DNA of 64,000 nt from Chloracidobacterium sp. (GTDB lineage: Bacteria > Acidobacteriota > Blastocatellia > Pyrinomonadales > Pyrinomonadaceae), in assembly GCA_016720705.1 (NCBI GenBank), contig JADKKB010000008.1:48865-112864 (forward strand), given 5' to 3'. Position numbers and translations under genes: made by a program. How positions within the stretch are numbered: position 1 is the first letter of the stretch; each line of letters opens with the position of its first letter. This document shows positions 17,743 to 26,218 of the stretch, in pieces. The notes under the pieces are model-generated. The model was not told the DNA's origin and made no database searches. It saw only the letters and a program-made list of their open reading frames with translations.

Positions 17743-19233
17743 TCACTCCGGCCTTATTGTAAGGTAGATCGTCTGCCCACGCCTTGTGATCAGCAGGAGG
17801 ATCGGTTTGCCGGTCGACGCGTCAATTATGGTCTTGACATCGGCGACCGAGCTGATCGGTCGTTTATTCATCTCAAGGATCACGTCGCCGCGAGAGATCC
17901 CGCCCATAGCGGCCGGGCCGTTCGGGTCGATATCTGCGACTACGAGACCATCATTTGAATCAAGTCCTAATTGCTTTGCTATTACTGGCGTCACAGGTTC
18001 TAGACTGAGACCGAGTTTGCCACCTTGATCGCTCGATTCCGGAGATCCGGGTTCACCCTTGGGATTCGAACCTTTTGATTGTTCGTCGGTATTTAATTCG
18101 TCCAGTGTTGCCGTTAGCTCGACTTCCTTGCCATCCCGGATAACAGTCAATTTAATGGCAGTTCCTGGCGATGTCTGAGCGACCTTGTTTCGCAGGAAAT
18201 TACTATCTTCAAGCTTTTCACCATTGATCGCGGAGATTATGTCATTACGCTTAACACCGGCTTTATCTGCCGCACTACCCGTTTTAACATTGCTTACCAA
18301 GATCCCGGATTTATCCTTCAGGTCCAATGCCTTTGCGATATCATCCGTCACATTTTGAATGTTTATACCCAACATTCCGCGCCGTACTTTGCCGTCCTTC
18401 AGGAGTTGCTCCAGAACGGATTGTGCCATATTCGACGGTATCGAAAATCCAATTCCGATGTTTCCGCCACTTGCTCCACCTGGTGAAAGTATTTGCGAGT
18501 TGATGCCGATGAGTTCACCGGTTAAGTTGACTAATGCTCCACCTGAATTGCCGCGATTGATCGGTGCATCGGTTTGCAGAAAATCCTCAAAGCTTCCGTC
18601 ACTGAGTCCTGTCCTCCTACCTTTCGCTGAAATGATCCCGGCAGTAACGGTCTGGCCGATTCCCAGTGGATTACCAATGGCAAGCACAATGTCGCCGACA
18701 CGAACGTTGTCAGAATTCCCCAGCGTCAAGAAGGGGAGTTGCTGGGCATCAATCTTTAGTACCGCAAGGTCACTGAGCTTATCTGACCCAATTACTTTGG
18801 CATCAAATGATTTGTTATCGCTCATCAAGACAGTAATCTTTTCGGCACCATCGACAACGTGATAGTTCGTAAGTACCGTTCCGTCTGAGCTCACGATGAC
18901 ACCGGAACCGAGGCCGCGTTCGATCTGCGGCCGCTGATTCGGCATTTGTCGCTGTTGCGGCATTTGACGAAACATATCATCACCGAATGGAACCATCTGT
19001 GGCTGATTCTGTTGATTTTCTTTGTGTTCGGCCTCGATCCTAACAACCGCCGGCGAAGTCTTGTCTACGACGTCTGCATATGAAGTCCTGTTGCCGTCTA
19101 CAACGAGGGGCGCCGCCGGAGCGGAGTTCACAGTTGGCGGGGCTTCAGAACCCGCAAGTATGCCGGTTTTACAAGCTCCGGAAATCACTGAAACGGCAAA
19201 AAGTGCGAAGTAAAAAAATGTTTTGATCGACAT
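17743..19233 (-). CDS. degP: periplasmic serine protease, Do/HtrA (DegP/DegQ) family
   Basis: 496 aa from ATG 19233, preceded by a GGAG; the frame is open further upstream but lacks a signal peptide. The N-terminal export signal ends near SGAC, so it may be a lipoprotein, although the lipobox is atypical. The trypsin-like domain has the triad His125 (TNYHVV), Asp155 (SDLAV) and Ser230 (RGNSGGAL). A Gln/Pro/Met-rich loop (residues 74-104) sits before it. Two PDZ domains follow (LGINIQNVTDD..., LGLSLEPVTP...). It degrades or refolds damaged envelope proteins. Confidence 0.93.
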   Translation of the reverse strand: MSIKTFFYFALFAVSVISGACKTGILAGSEAPPTVNSAPAAPLVVDGNRTSYADVVDKTSPAVVRIEAEHKENQQNQPQMVPFGDDMFRQMPQQRQMPNQRPQIERGLGSGVIVSSDGTVLTNYHVVDGAEKITVLMSDNKSFDAKVIGSDKLSDLAVLKIDAQQLPFLTLGNSDNVRVGDIVLAIGNPLGIGQTVTAGIISAKGRRTGLSDGSFEDFLQTDAPINRGNSGGALVNLTGELIGINSQILSPGGASGGNIGIGFSIPSNMAQSVLEQLLKDGKVRRGMLGINIQNVTDDIAKALDLKDKSGILVSNVKTGSAADKAGVKRNDIISAINGEKLEDSNFLRNKVAQTSPGTAIKLTVIRDGKEVELTATLDELNTDEQSKGSNPKGEPGSPESSDQGGKLGLSLEPVTPVIAKQLGLDSNDGLVVADIDPNGPAAMGGISRGDVILEMNKRPISSVADVKTIIDASTGKPILLLITRRGQTIYLTIRPE

Positions 19234-19272
19234 TTTGGCAATTCTCCAAGGTATTGTGAAAAAAATAAGTCG

Positions 19273-19292
19273 CCGGCAGAATGTTCTGCCGG
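19273..19292 (-). terminator. terminator of the polyamine operon
   Basis: The perfect hairpin CCGGCAGAA/TTCTGCCGG lies between the end of speB and the start of htrA. Read on the minus strand it is followed by CGACTTATTTTTTT, so it should end the speA-DHS-speB transcript before htrA. Confidence 0.6.
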
Positions 19293-19353
19293 GCAATCAA
19301 TATGCAAAGTTATACGACGAATTTACCTGACAGGTTCGCTAAAGTTTTGAGTA

Positions 19354-20256
19354 TCAGGAGACTTTCGAGGTTTGATCTCGAAAAATATATGCGAGTGATT
19401 TATAAACTAGCTTAGAACATAGAAATGCGGGGGAGTCGTAGTTTTCGTTGTACGAATATTCTACCAGGTCCATTCCAACAACTCGCTTCTTCTCAGCCAG
19501 CGTACGTATGAGGGCCAAAGTCTCATACCAACCTAACCCGCCGGGCTCGGGTGTGCCCGTTGTCGGTACAATGCTAGGGTCCAAACCGTCTATATCAATG
19601 GTCAGGTAAACATTGTCGGTGAGCCGATCTACGGCTTCGTCGATCCAGTCCGTCCGACCCACAATATCTCGTGCCCAATATATAGCCGTCGGAAGGTCTC
19701 CCTTCAGCGATCTTGCCTCATCGCCTGAAATTGAGCGGATTCCAACCTGTACAGATGGAATTCTAAGGTCCTTGACCACGCGAGCCATTATAGAGGCGTG
19801 TGAATGTGGTGTGCCGTCATATTCGTCACGCAGGTCAGCGTGTGCGTCGATCTGAAGCACACTAAGATCCTTGAATTTTTCGTGATGAGCCTGGATTATC
19901 GGTGCCGAAACCGAGTGTTCGCCGCCAATCATACAAACGAATCTATCGAGTTCGAGAAGCTTTTTCGAATACCCGTAGAGTTCTTCCATCATTTGCTTCG
20001 GCGTTTCTCTAGGGGTGAATTCCGGGAGTGTGTGAATGCCGAGTTTGTATACCTCGGCATCGGTTTCTTCTTCGTACAACTCCATATTGCGCGATGCATC
20101 CACGATCGCCATCGCACCGGCACCGGTACCGGTGCCATATGAAACTGTGCCCTCGTATGAGACGGGAAGTATAAGTATTTTGGCGGTATCGATGTCTGAG
20201 TATTGCGACTCGTCGATACCGCCAAAGTTCATCGGCAATTCAGATGATTGACTCAT
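19354..20256 (-). CDS. speB: agmatinase (ureohydrolase family)
   Basis: 300 aa. Mn-binding motifs of the arginase/agmatinase family are complete: GGEHSV, DAHADLRDEYDG and SHASIM, and TIDIDGLDPSIVP. It hydrolyses agmatine to putrescine and urea. It is the last gene of a three-gene minus-strand operon with speA (which makes agmatine) and a deoxyhypusine-synthase-like gene. The gap to the latter is only 8 nt. The neighbourhood makes agmatinase the best assignment over arginase or formiminoglutamase. Confidence 0.92.
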   Translation of the reverse strand: MSQSSELPMNFGGIDESQYSDIDTAKILILPVSYEGTVSYGTGTGAGAMAIVDASRNMELYEEETDAEVYKLGIHTLPEFTPRETPKQMMEELYGYSKKLLELDRFVCMIGGEHSVSAPIIQAHHEKFKDLSVLQIDAHADLRDEYDGTPHSHASIMARVVKDLRIPSVQVGIRSISGDEARSLKGDLPTAIYWARDIVGRTDWIDEAVDRLTDNVYLTIDIDGLDPSIVPTTGTPEPGGLGWYETLALIRTLAEKKRVVGMDLVEYSYNENYDSPAFLCSKLVYKSLAYIFRDQTSKVS

Positions 20257-20264
20257 ATAAAGAT

Positions 20265-21326
20265 CTACGGAACTTCAACAACCAGATCCTTCCCGGCGAA
20301 ACTAAAGTTCGGCCGTTTTCTGCCCTTCATAAATTTCGCAGCCGTTTGCGAAAGTGCCGTGATGATCATCGGCAAGGCAATCGAAGGGTCACTCGGAACA
20401 TATGCCGTAGTTGCCCCGCGAAGCAGCTTGCCAAAGGTCGAGGTATGACTGCCGGCAAACGACGGAGTTCGGATATCCAGAGGGGCAGAGTCCGTTGTGA
20501 TGGAGATCGCATACTTGTGGCCACGGATATTAGTACGCGTGATATATGACGAAACCTCAGCGACATTCACCATATTCTGACTGTTGGTGCTGCCCAATGT
20601 AATGATGCCCGAGTTGCGCGTGCGTTGAGCGATCTGCATCATTTCCATTGTATCTTGCGTCGTGTCGAATGAGATGTTGATCTTCTTTTCAAACTTCGCC
20701 CGAGCAATTCCAACTGACAGTTCCGAACCTCCAAGATCAGGGCAATACACCGGAATGCGTGCCTTGAACGCTGAGGTCAAAATACCATCTTCGTGAGCGA
20801 TCTCAGACAACTCGCGACCCATCAGGTGCAGAAATTCGCGGACTGAATATGAACGGCTAAGCTCAAGCTGATTGATTACACTACCGATCCACTCATCAGC
20901 TTCCTGATATTCTTCGCGATTGGCAAGCACATCGCCCATTCGCATTACGTCAGATGCATCAAGCTCGTCGTCGTCCATACTCGGATGTGCCTGAAAGTGA
21001 TTGCGTCCGAGGATCTCGTGGATGTCGTGATAAAGCACGGTGCCGGACATCACGATGACATCGACAAATCGATTCTTGATAACGTATGCCAGCAGTCGAC
21101 GCATACCCGAAGGGATCAGGTTGCCCGAACCGCAAAGATAGATGGTCGAGTTGTCGTCCAGCATATCGAGCCAAATGCGGTGGGCCTCGGCCAACTGTTT
21201 AGCACCGAATCCGGCACCTTCCATTTTTTCCAGAAGTCCCGCGACCGAACGGTCTCGGTCAATGGGGATCGGCCTCGTCGGTACCGTCAAATATTTCGAA
21301 GCCTTTGTTTTCTTTTGAGCAACCAT
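20265..21326 (-). CDS. deoxyhypusine synthase-like polyamine enzyme
   Basis: 353 aa, full length for the deoxyhypusine synthase fold. NAD-binding elements are visible (YLCGSGNLIPSG, CPDLGGSELSVG), and the segment STFGKLLRGATTAYVPSD matches the active-site region with the catalytic Lys of the SWGKI motif of eukaryotic enzymes. Bacteria lack eIF5A, so the substrate must be different. Related bacterial and plant enzymes transfer an aminobutyl group to putrescine to make homospermidine. Its place between speA and speB supports a role in making a longer polyamine; the exact product is not deducible here. Confidence 0.85.
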   Translation of the reverse strand: MVAQKKTKASKYLTVPTRPIPIDRDRSVAGLLEKMEGAGFGAKQLAEAHRIWLDMLDDNSTIYLCGSGNLIPSGMRRLLAYVIKNRFVDVIVMSGTVLYHDIHEILGRNHFQAHPSMDDDELDASDVMRMGDVLANREEYQEADEWIGSVINQLELSRSYSVREFLHLMGRELSEIAHEDGILTSAFKARIPVYCPDLGGSELSVGIARAKFEKKINISFDTTQDTMEMMQIAQRTRNSGIITLGSTNSQNMVNVAEVSSYITRTNIRGHKYAISITTDSAPLDIRTPSFAGSHTSTFGKLLRGATTAYVPSDPSIALPMIITALSQTAAKFMKGRKRPNFSFAGKDLVVEVP

Positions 21327-21378
21327 AATTTCTCCGCGAATGAATTAACTTTAACTATCTTCTAAATGTCTAAAATCC

Positions 21379-23337
21379 TTATTTCTTGTCTTTTGTGCCG
21401 TTTGGCGTCAAATATGTGTAACTATCGACTTGATCCTCGTAAAATTCGATCACTTTACTACCCTCGGTATTGGTAAGCACGCCTTCTTTAATTCGCAACA
21501 TTACCGCCTTACGAAAAGTGTCGTGCAACTGCACGGCATCAAATCTGACCGACGCGAGGGAATCACCCAAAGTCGCACCGTAAATCACTTTCCTGATAAT
21601 GTAACCATCCTCGCCAATAAAAATATGAGCTTCGTGGGGCACACCGAAGAGGTTATGATTATTGCCCATTACCTCTTGGTAAGCACCGACCAGCATCATT
21701 GCGAGGTAATAGGACTCGTTTTTGACGAGTTTATGCAGTTCGAGTACAGCCTTAGTATCGTGAAGGTCGACAAATTTATCGACGATACCGTCCGAATCGC
21801 ATGTAATATCACATAGCGTAGCATATTCTGTCGGCTTTTTGTTGAGTTTATGAATTGGGATGATCGGGAACAATTGCTCGAGAGCCCAATTGTCCGGCAT
21901 TGATCTAAATACCGAAAAATTAGCAAGGTATTTCGCACACATCAGCCGTCGAAGATCCGCAAACTCCTCCGAAACGTATTTTTTAAGTTGGGCGTATTGA
22001 TCGGCTTTTTCGCAGATATCCCAAAATAGTACTTCGCCTTTGCCTTTGGCTTCAAGTGATATTAATCCAAGATTGAACATCGTGAATAGTTCTTCTCGAT
22101 GTTCTAGAGCATCGTGATAATACTCACGATAATTCTTAGCGTTTATCGTATCCCTTAGATCAAATAGTTCCTTGACGACCGTCGGATCATCAACGTCCAT
22201 CGTCATCGGTGTAAGGTCTTCGACAACGGTTTCGATCTCGTCCTGCACGTTCGTTACTAAGATCGCGTGATATGCCGAAAGATAGCGACCCGATTCCTGG
22301 ATGATTGTCGGATGCGGCACGTTTTCGTCATCGCAAACCGTCTTTATGACGTAGATGACGTCATTGGCAAATTCTCTTGCATTGTAATTAGCCGATGATT
22401 CGAATGAGGTTCGCGAACCATCGTAATCGACCGCCATACCGCCGCCAACGTCAAGGTAGTCGATGGGTATCTGCATCTTACGGATCTTGGCGTAGGTTCG
22501 GGCCGCCTCTTTCATCGCATTTTTAATGCGTTTGATATCGGTCAATTGTGATCCGATGTGAAAGTGGAGCAGTCGGAGCATATCGATCTTACCGGCTTCC
22601 TGCAGTCTGCGAATGACCTCGAGTATCTCAGTGGTTGTCAGCCCAAATTTCGCGGCCTCACCGCCCGATTTTTCCCACTTGCCAGACCCCTTTGAATAAA
22701 GCTTTACGCGGACACCGATCATCGGCATTTTGACCTCGCTATTGAGGTTGGATATTTCATCCGCAAGATCAAGCGTGTGATCGAGTTCGCTCATTTTCTC
22801 GATGACGATCACGACATTCTTTCCGGCGGCAGCACCGGCGAACGCAAGGCGAATAAAGTCGCGGTCCTTAAAGCCATTCAGCACCAGCAGACTATCCTTT
22901 GACTGTTCCAGTCCAAGGGCAGCGTATAGTTCGGCCTTCGAGCCGGCTTCAAGGCCGAAGTTATAACGAGTACCTTCGCGAAGATATTCTTCGATCACGG
23001 CGCGATTCTGGTTGACTTTCATCGGAAAGACGCAGAGGTGTCCGCCTTCGTATTCGAATTCCTTTATGGATTTTCTGAATGCTGTTTGGAGTTTCCGTAT
23101 CTGACCAAATATCAGTTGAGGAAACCTAAGCAAGATCGGGGTGTTGATTCCGCGCTTCTGAAGGTCGTCGATGATCTCCTTAACGTCGGCAGTCAGATTA
23201 TCATTTTCCGGAGACCGAACGATAAGATTACCTTTTCGGTTAACTCCAAAATAGTCTGCCCCCCAATTAGCGATGCCGTAGGTTTCGATTGTTTGATCAA
23301 TTATTGCGCTCAAATCCGTATTAACTCCTTTCGACAA
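21379..23337 (-). CDS. speA: biosynthetic arginine decarboxylase
   Basis: 652 aa, usual length for SpeA. The alanine-racemase-like barrel has the PLP Lys107 in FPMKVNQNR, and HFHIGSQLTDI with DVGGGMAVDYDG binds the PLP phosphate. The C-terminal beta domain contains CDITCDSDG, the second active-site Cys region. It converts arginine to agmatine, the substrate of the agmatinase in the same operon. The 52-nt gap to the DHS-like gene is short enough for co-transcription. The promoter should lie in 23338-23440, on the strand opposite the pilin promoter. Confidence 0.95.
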   Translation of the reverse strand: MSKGVNTDLSAIIDQTIETYGIANWGADYFGVNRKGNLIVRSPENDNLTADVKEIIDDLQKRGINTPILLRFPQLIFGQIRKLQTAFRKSIKEFEYEGGHLCVFPMKVNQNRAVIEEYLREGTRYNFGLEAGSKAELYAALGLEQSKDSLLVLNGFKDRDFIRLAFAGAAAGKNVVIVIEKMSELDHTLDLADEISNLNSEVKMPMIGVRVKLYSKGSGKWEKSGGEAAKFGLTTTEILEVIRRLQEAGKIDMLRLLHFHIGSQLTDIKRIKNAMKEAARTYAKIRKMQIPIDYLDVGGGMAVDYDGSRTSFESSANYNAREFANDVIYVIKTVCDDENVPHPTIIQESGRYLSAYHAILVTNVQDEIETVVEDLTPMTMDVDDPTVVKELFDLRDTINAKNYREYYHDALEHREELFTMFNLGLISLEAKGKGEVLFWDICEKADQYAQLKKYVSEEFADLRRLMCAKYLANFSVFRSMPDNWALEQLFPIIPIHKLNKKPTEYATLCDITCDSDGIVDKFVDLHDTKAVLELHKLVKNESYYLAMMLVGAYQEVMGNNHNLFGVPHEAHIFIGEDGYIIRKVIYGATLGDSLASVRFDAVQLHDTFRKAVMLRIKEGVLTNTEGSKVIEFYEDQVDSYTYLTPNGTKDKK

Positions 23338-23459
23338 AAAATGGATCGCCCCACACTCGACAAAAACATTTAGCTTAATAAAAATCGACGGAAATTCAAA
23401 GAGTCAATAACTAAAGGGGCTCTGACGCGTTTTTGTCGTTTGGCGAAGGGCATTTTGTT

Positions 23460-23475
23460 TGGCACAAGCCTTGCA
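23460..23475 (+). promoter_or_regulatory. sigma-54 (-24/-12) promoter of the pilin gene
   Basis: TGGCAC-AAGCC-TTGCA matches the sigma-54 consensus TGGCAC-N5-TTGCA exactly, with GG at 23461-23462 and GC at 23473-23474 separated by the required 10 bp. It lies about 170 bp upstream of a type IV pilin-like gene, and pilA genes of many bacteria are sigma-54/PilR-controlled. Initiation near 23486 would leave a roughly 155-nt untranslated leader. Confidence 0.8.
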
Positions 23476-23642
23476 TTGAAGCGAATTCGGGAGAATTGAT
23501 TTTTAATCGGATGGTAGCTGCGACACTACAAAAAGGTACAAATCAGGATATCGAAATCCGAAAAGGTGCCGCCGTTTGTCAAATGTTGTTGCCAAAATCT
23601 GTCACATTATCAATATCCGATCGTAATTTAGAGGTGTCTGAG

Positions 23643-24065
23643 ATGAAAAAAACAAGCGAAAGAGGATTTTCATTGATCGAACTTTTGATCGTCGTCGTGA
23701 TCATAGGAATCATCGCAACGTTGGCGGTTCCAGCTTTGCAAAAAGGTCTGCGAGCGGCCGAAAACGGAACGACCTTTGCTACATTGAGGACGATCGGTTC
23801 GACACAGGTCGGGTTCTATTCGCAAAATAATCGCTTCGGGCGGTTAAATGAATTGAACAACGTACTCGGTCAAGGTTTGGGCGTCACTGCAGGAAATCAG
23901 ATCAATCGCGGAAAATTTGTATTTGAAATGACGCCGGTGGCCCCCACTAATACGGACCTCGCTAGCCGTTACACTATCACTGCGACGCGAAATATCAGCG
24001 GCGAGGGCGTGATCTATAAATATGAGATCACCCAAACGGGCGACATACGGCAGATTCTCCCGTGA
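23643..24065 (+). CDS. pilA: type IV pilin-like prepilin
   Basis: 140 aa from ATG 23643, chosen because it gives a proper prepilin leader; the frame opens at 23433, but that extension is unlike any protein and covers the promoter. The leader MKKTSERG ends at the Gly cleaved by prepilin peptidase, and the mature protein starts FSLIELLIVVVIIGIIATL with the conserved Glu5. The short globular domain (about 110 aa) has no Cys pair, unlike Gram-negative PilA, and resembles small pilins/pseudopilins of Myxococcus- and acidobacteria-like groups. Likely a type IV pilus or type II secretion subunit. Confidence 0.85.
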   Translation: MKKTSERGFSLIELLIVVVIIGIIATLAVPALQKGLRAAENGTTFATLRTIGSTQVGFYSQNNRFGRLNELNNVLGQGLGVTAGNQINRGKFVFEMTPVAPTNTDLASRYTITATRNISGEGVIYKYEITQTGDIRQILP

Positions 24066-24122
24066 GATACAAGACTACTCACCTTATCCTCAAAATCCTC
24101 AATCACCTAGGGGTAAAATGTA

Positions 24123-25841
24123 ATGAATGTTTTCGAAGACTTAGTCGTCGAACTTAAAGAAGAAAATCTACTTGAAAGCACGGTTATGGAAAATGACCGT
24201 GCTGTACCCGTTGAAATCGACCGCGATGTTGACGAATCGGTAGATCAGGACATCGTAGACGATATCGCGATCAATAGTGTCCCGGATGTCCTTGAGGAAA
24301 ATGTCCTCACTGATGGACCTCGGCGTCGAGGCTCATTCGGTCTATCCAATGTCGAACCGCCTACGTCGTCAAAACCCGAGCCCCCAGCTGCCGAATCCGC
24401 CGACCTTCAATTGCTGGGAAACTCCGAAACCGTCGAGATCAGAAAGCCGACGTCGGAACGCGAATTTTTCATTAAGCGTGCCACCGGTGAAATTTCAAGC
24501 CTCCAGATGGTTGAGGCAATACTATCGGCCGTCGAGCGCGAACGTATGAAGATCGTGCCACGCTCCTATGATGACCTAAATGCAAAGAAGGCTCTTCATC
24601 ATTTCCTTCAATTAGCCGAGGACGTTGAGTCCGAAGAAAGTAAAGAGGCCGAATTTGACCTTCTACGCGAAACTGAAGCTTGGTGCTCTGCCTTGGCTAA
24701 ACGGGATCGTGAAATATCAGTTACAAATATTCGCCGATATTGCGAGAACTGTAAACCGATGCTCAGTTCGCAAGCAATGCTTTCGCTCGCGAGATTCTAC
24801 CGTAATCTACCGTATTCAGAATCCGTCCGCGGTAAGTTTGATTTTATAATTACCAGATTATTTACAAGGCCGGCCGAGGACGAACAGCGAATGCTGCTCT
24901 TTTCACGAGACAAAATGCTGGGGCACATTAAAACTCTATATGCTGAATGGTCGAGCATACCTCTGTATTCAGCAGAAGGTGAGGAATCTAACATCGCCCT
25001 TTCCTCTTTGAGCTTTGAAGATCTAACTAAAGAAGCCGAATTCGCAGAAAACTTTGATGACCTCATTCGAAGCGATTTCTTTGGGCGACTCCGGTTGTTT
25101 AAGGAAAGTATTGCTGAACTCTTTTTTGCTCCATCGGTTACCTCCGCAGCGATTGAATGTAATGTGCGGATCGGTAACAAGTATGTCGAGTTGATCGAGC
25201 GAGAGCGGCGTAGATCAAGTGCCGCAGACGTCCACGACCGATTCGGCGACATTGACGATCAGATCGTATCTGAGGCTGCCGGCAGATCGCTTGAGTTGGT
25301 AAACCTTCTCCGAGATCAGACCGCATCAGAAGAGCTTGCCAATGAGGAGGCGGTTGAGGAACCCGCTGATCCCGAGACCTTGCACGAGGACTCTGCCGAT
25401 GACATTGTCCAGGCCAAAGCCGTAACGGGAAAGTCCGGAGGCTTCACAATTCGGGTCTTAGACGCGGTGCGTGCCATAAATATGTGGTTTATGGTCGCCG
25501 CCTTATTGATGGTTACTGCTTCGGTCGGCGTCTTCGTCTGGGGAAACTACTTTGCCGAACCAAATGTTTCCAGTGTCGGCGTTAAGACACTAAGTTTCCA
25601 AGGGACCGACCTAGCTGACGTTGTTAAGACGGCAAAATTAAGCAGTGACACGCTCTACGTCGTTGCTCAGCCAAATCTTGACCAAATGTCTAAGGAAAAG
25701 CAGACTGAAGTGCTTCAAAAACTATACCAAGCCGGCAACGAGAAGGGATGGATCGTAGTAAATCTTATGAATAGTGAAGGAAAGACCGTGGGCTACATCA
25801 ACCCGAACAAGGTCGAGATCCTAAGCGCGGAAACAAAGTAA
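24123..25841 (+). CDS. large acidic protein with one C-terminal membrane span, unknown
   Basis: 572 aa; starts after AGGGGTAAAATGTA. Residues 1-120 are very acidic and low in complexity, suggesting a disordered tail. About 120-410 is a charged helical region rich in Glu/Arg. A single membrane helix lies near 455-477 (MWFMVAALLMVTASVGVFVW), and about 95 residues follow, forming a small domain. No signal peptide, so most of the protein is probably cytoplasmic. It follows the pilin gene by 57 nt and may share its sigma-54 transcript. I do not recognise the family. Confidence 0.65.
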   Translation: MNVFEDLVVELKEENLLESTVMENDRAVPVEIDRDVDESVDQDIVDDIAINSVPDVLEENVLTDGPRRRGSFGLSNVEPPTSSKPEPPAAESADLQLLGNSETVEIRKPTSEREFFIKRATGEISSLQMVEAILSAVERERMKIVPRSYDDLNAKKALHHFLQLAEDVESEESKEAEFDLLRETEAWCSALAKRDREISVTNIRRYCENCKPMLSSQAMLSLARFYRNLPYSESVRGKFDFIITRLFTRPAEDEQRMLLFSRDKMLGHIKTLYAEWSSIPLYSAEGEESNIALSSLSFEDLTKEAEFAENFDDLIRSDFFGRLRLFKESIAELFFAPSVTSAAIECNVRIGNKYVELIERERRRSSAADVHDRFGDIDDQIVSEAAGRSLELVNLLRDQTASEELANEEAVEEPADPETLHEDSADDIVQAKAVTGKSGGFTIRVLDAVRAINMWFMVAALLMVTASVGVFVWGNYFAEPNVSSVGVKTLSFQGTDLADVVKTAKLSSDTLYVVAQPNLDQMSKEKQTEVLQKLYQAGNEKGWIVVNLMNSEGKTVGYINPNKVEILSAETK

Positions 25842-26218
25842 AAGCCACTTTCGTCATTTTCCGCAAATCAAAATTCTTAAAAAAGCCATAGCTGCGAGCA
25901 CCTCAGCGTGGCTCTTTTGCGCGGAAAAGGCAGCAATGCCGTCTCCCACTCCGTCAAAGCCGCCTTTTCCAGTTATCGGAAACTGATTTTGGGGTCAGCC
26001 TCCGAATCTCATTGATCAAATTGCACCTATATTGAAAATATTACGCCCGAACCTGTTGCAGGTCAATACTTTTTTTCAAAGGCGTTCGATTATTCGAAAC
26101 AATTACTCGTATGTTGGAGTATTATCATCGTACTTTCGGTATAAACTTCTAAAATTTGGAGTCTGAACATATTGGCAACTGCGTTGCACAATCGTCAGCG
26201 CAAGCCTGCTGAATCGCT
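25842..26218. other. intergenic region with two hairpins ahead of the M28 peptidase gene
   Basis: No gene. The first hairpin (25883-25918) pairs AAAAGCCA-AGCTG with CAGC-TGGCTCTTTT and looks like a terminator. The second is a longer-range inverted repeat, GGAAAAGGC (about 25923) with GCCTTTTCC (about 25962). The rest is AT-rich (26030-26160) and should hold the promoter of the peptidase gene; no clear -35/-10 pair stands out. Confidence 0.45.
25883..25918 (+). terminator. terminator after the acidic membrane protein gene
   Basis: AAAAAGCCA-t-AGCTG pairs with CAGC-g-TGGCTCTTTT around the loop CGAGCACCT, and the 3' arm ends in TTTT. It sits 40 nt behind the stop at 25841. Confidence 0.6.

Noticed and set aside
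23433..23642. Longer pilin with a 70-residue N-terminal extension
   Set aside because: It would overlap the sigma-54 promoter and hide the prepilin leader, which must be near the N-terminus.
25989..25996. GGGGTCA motif near 25990 as another RAYT end
   Set aside because: It lacks the adjacent CATGCGAT repeat, and a 7-mer is expected by chance.
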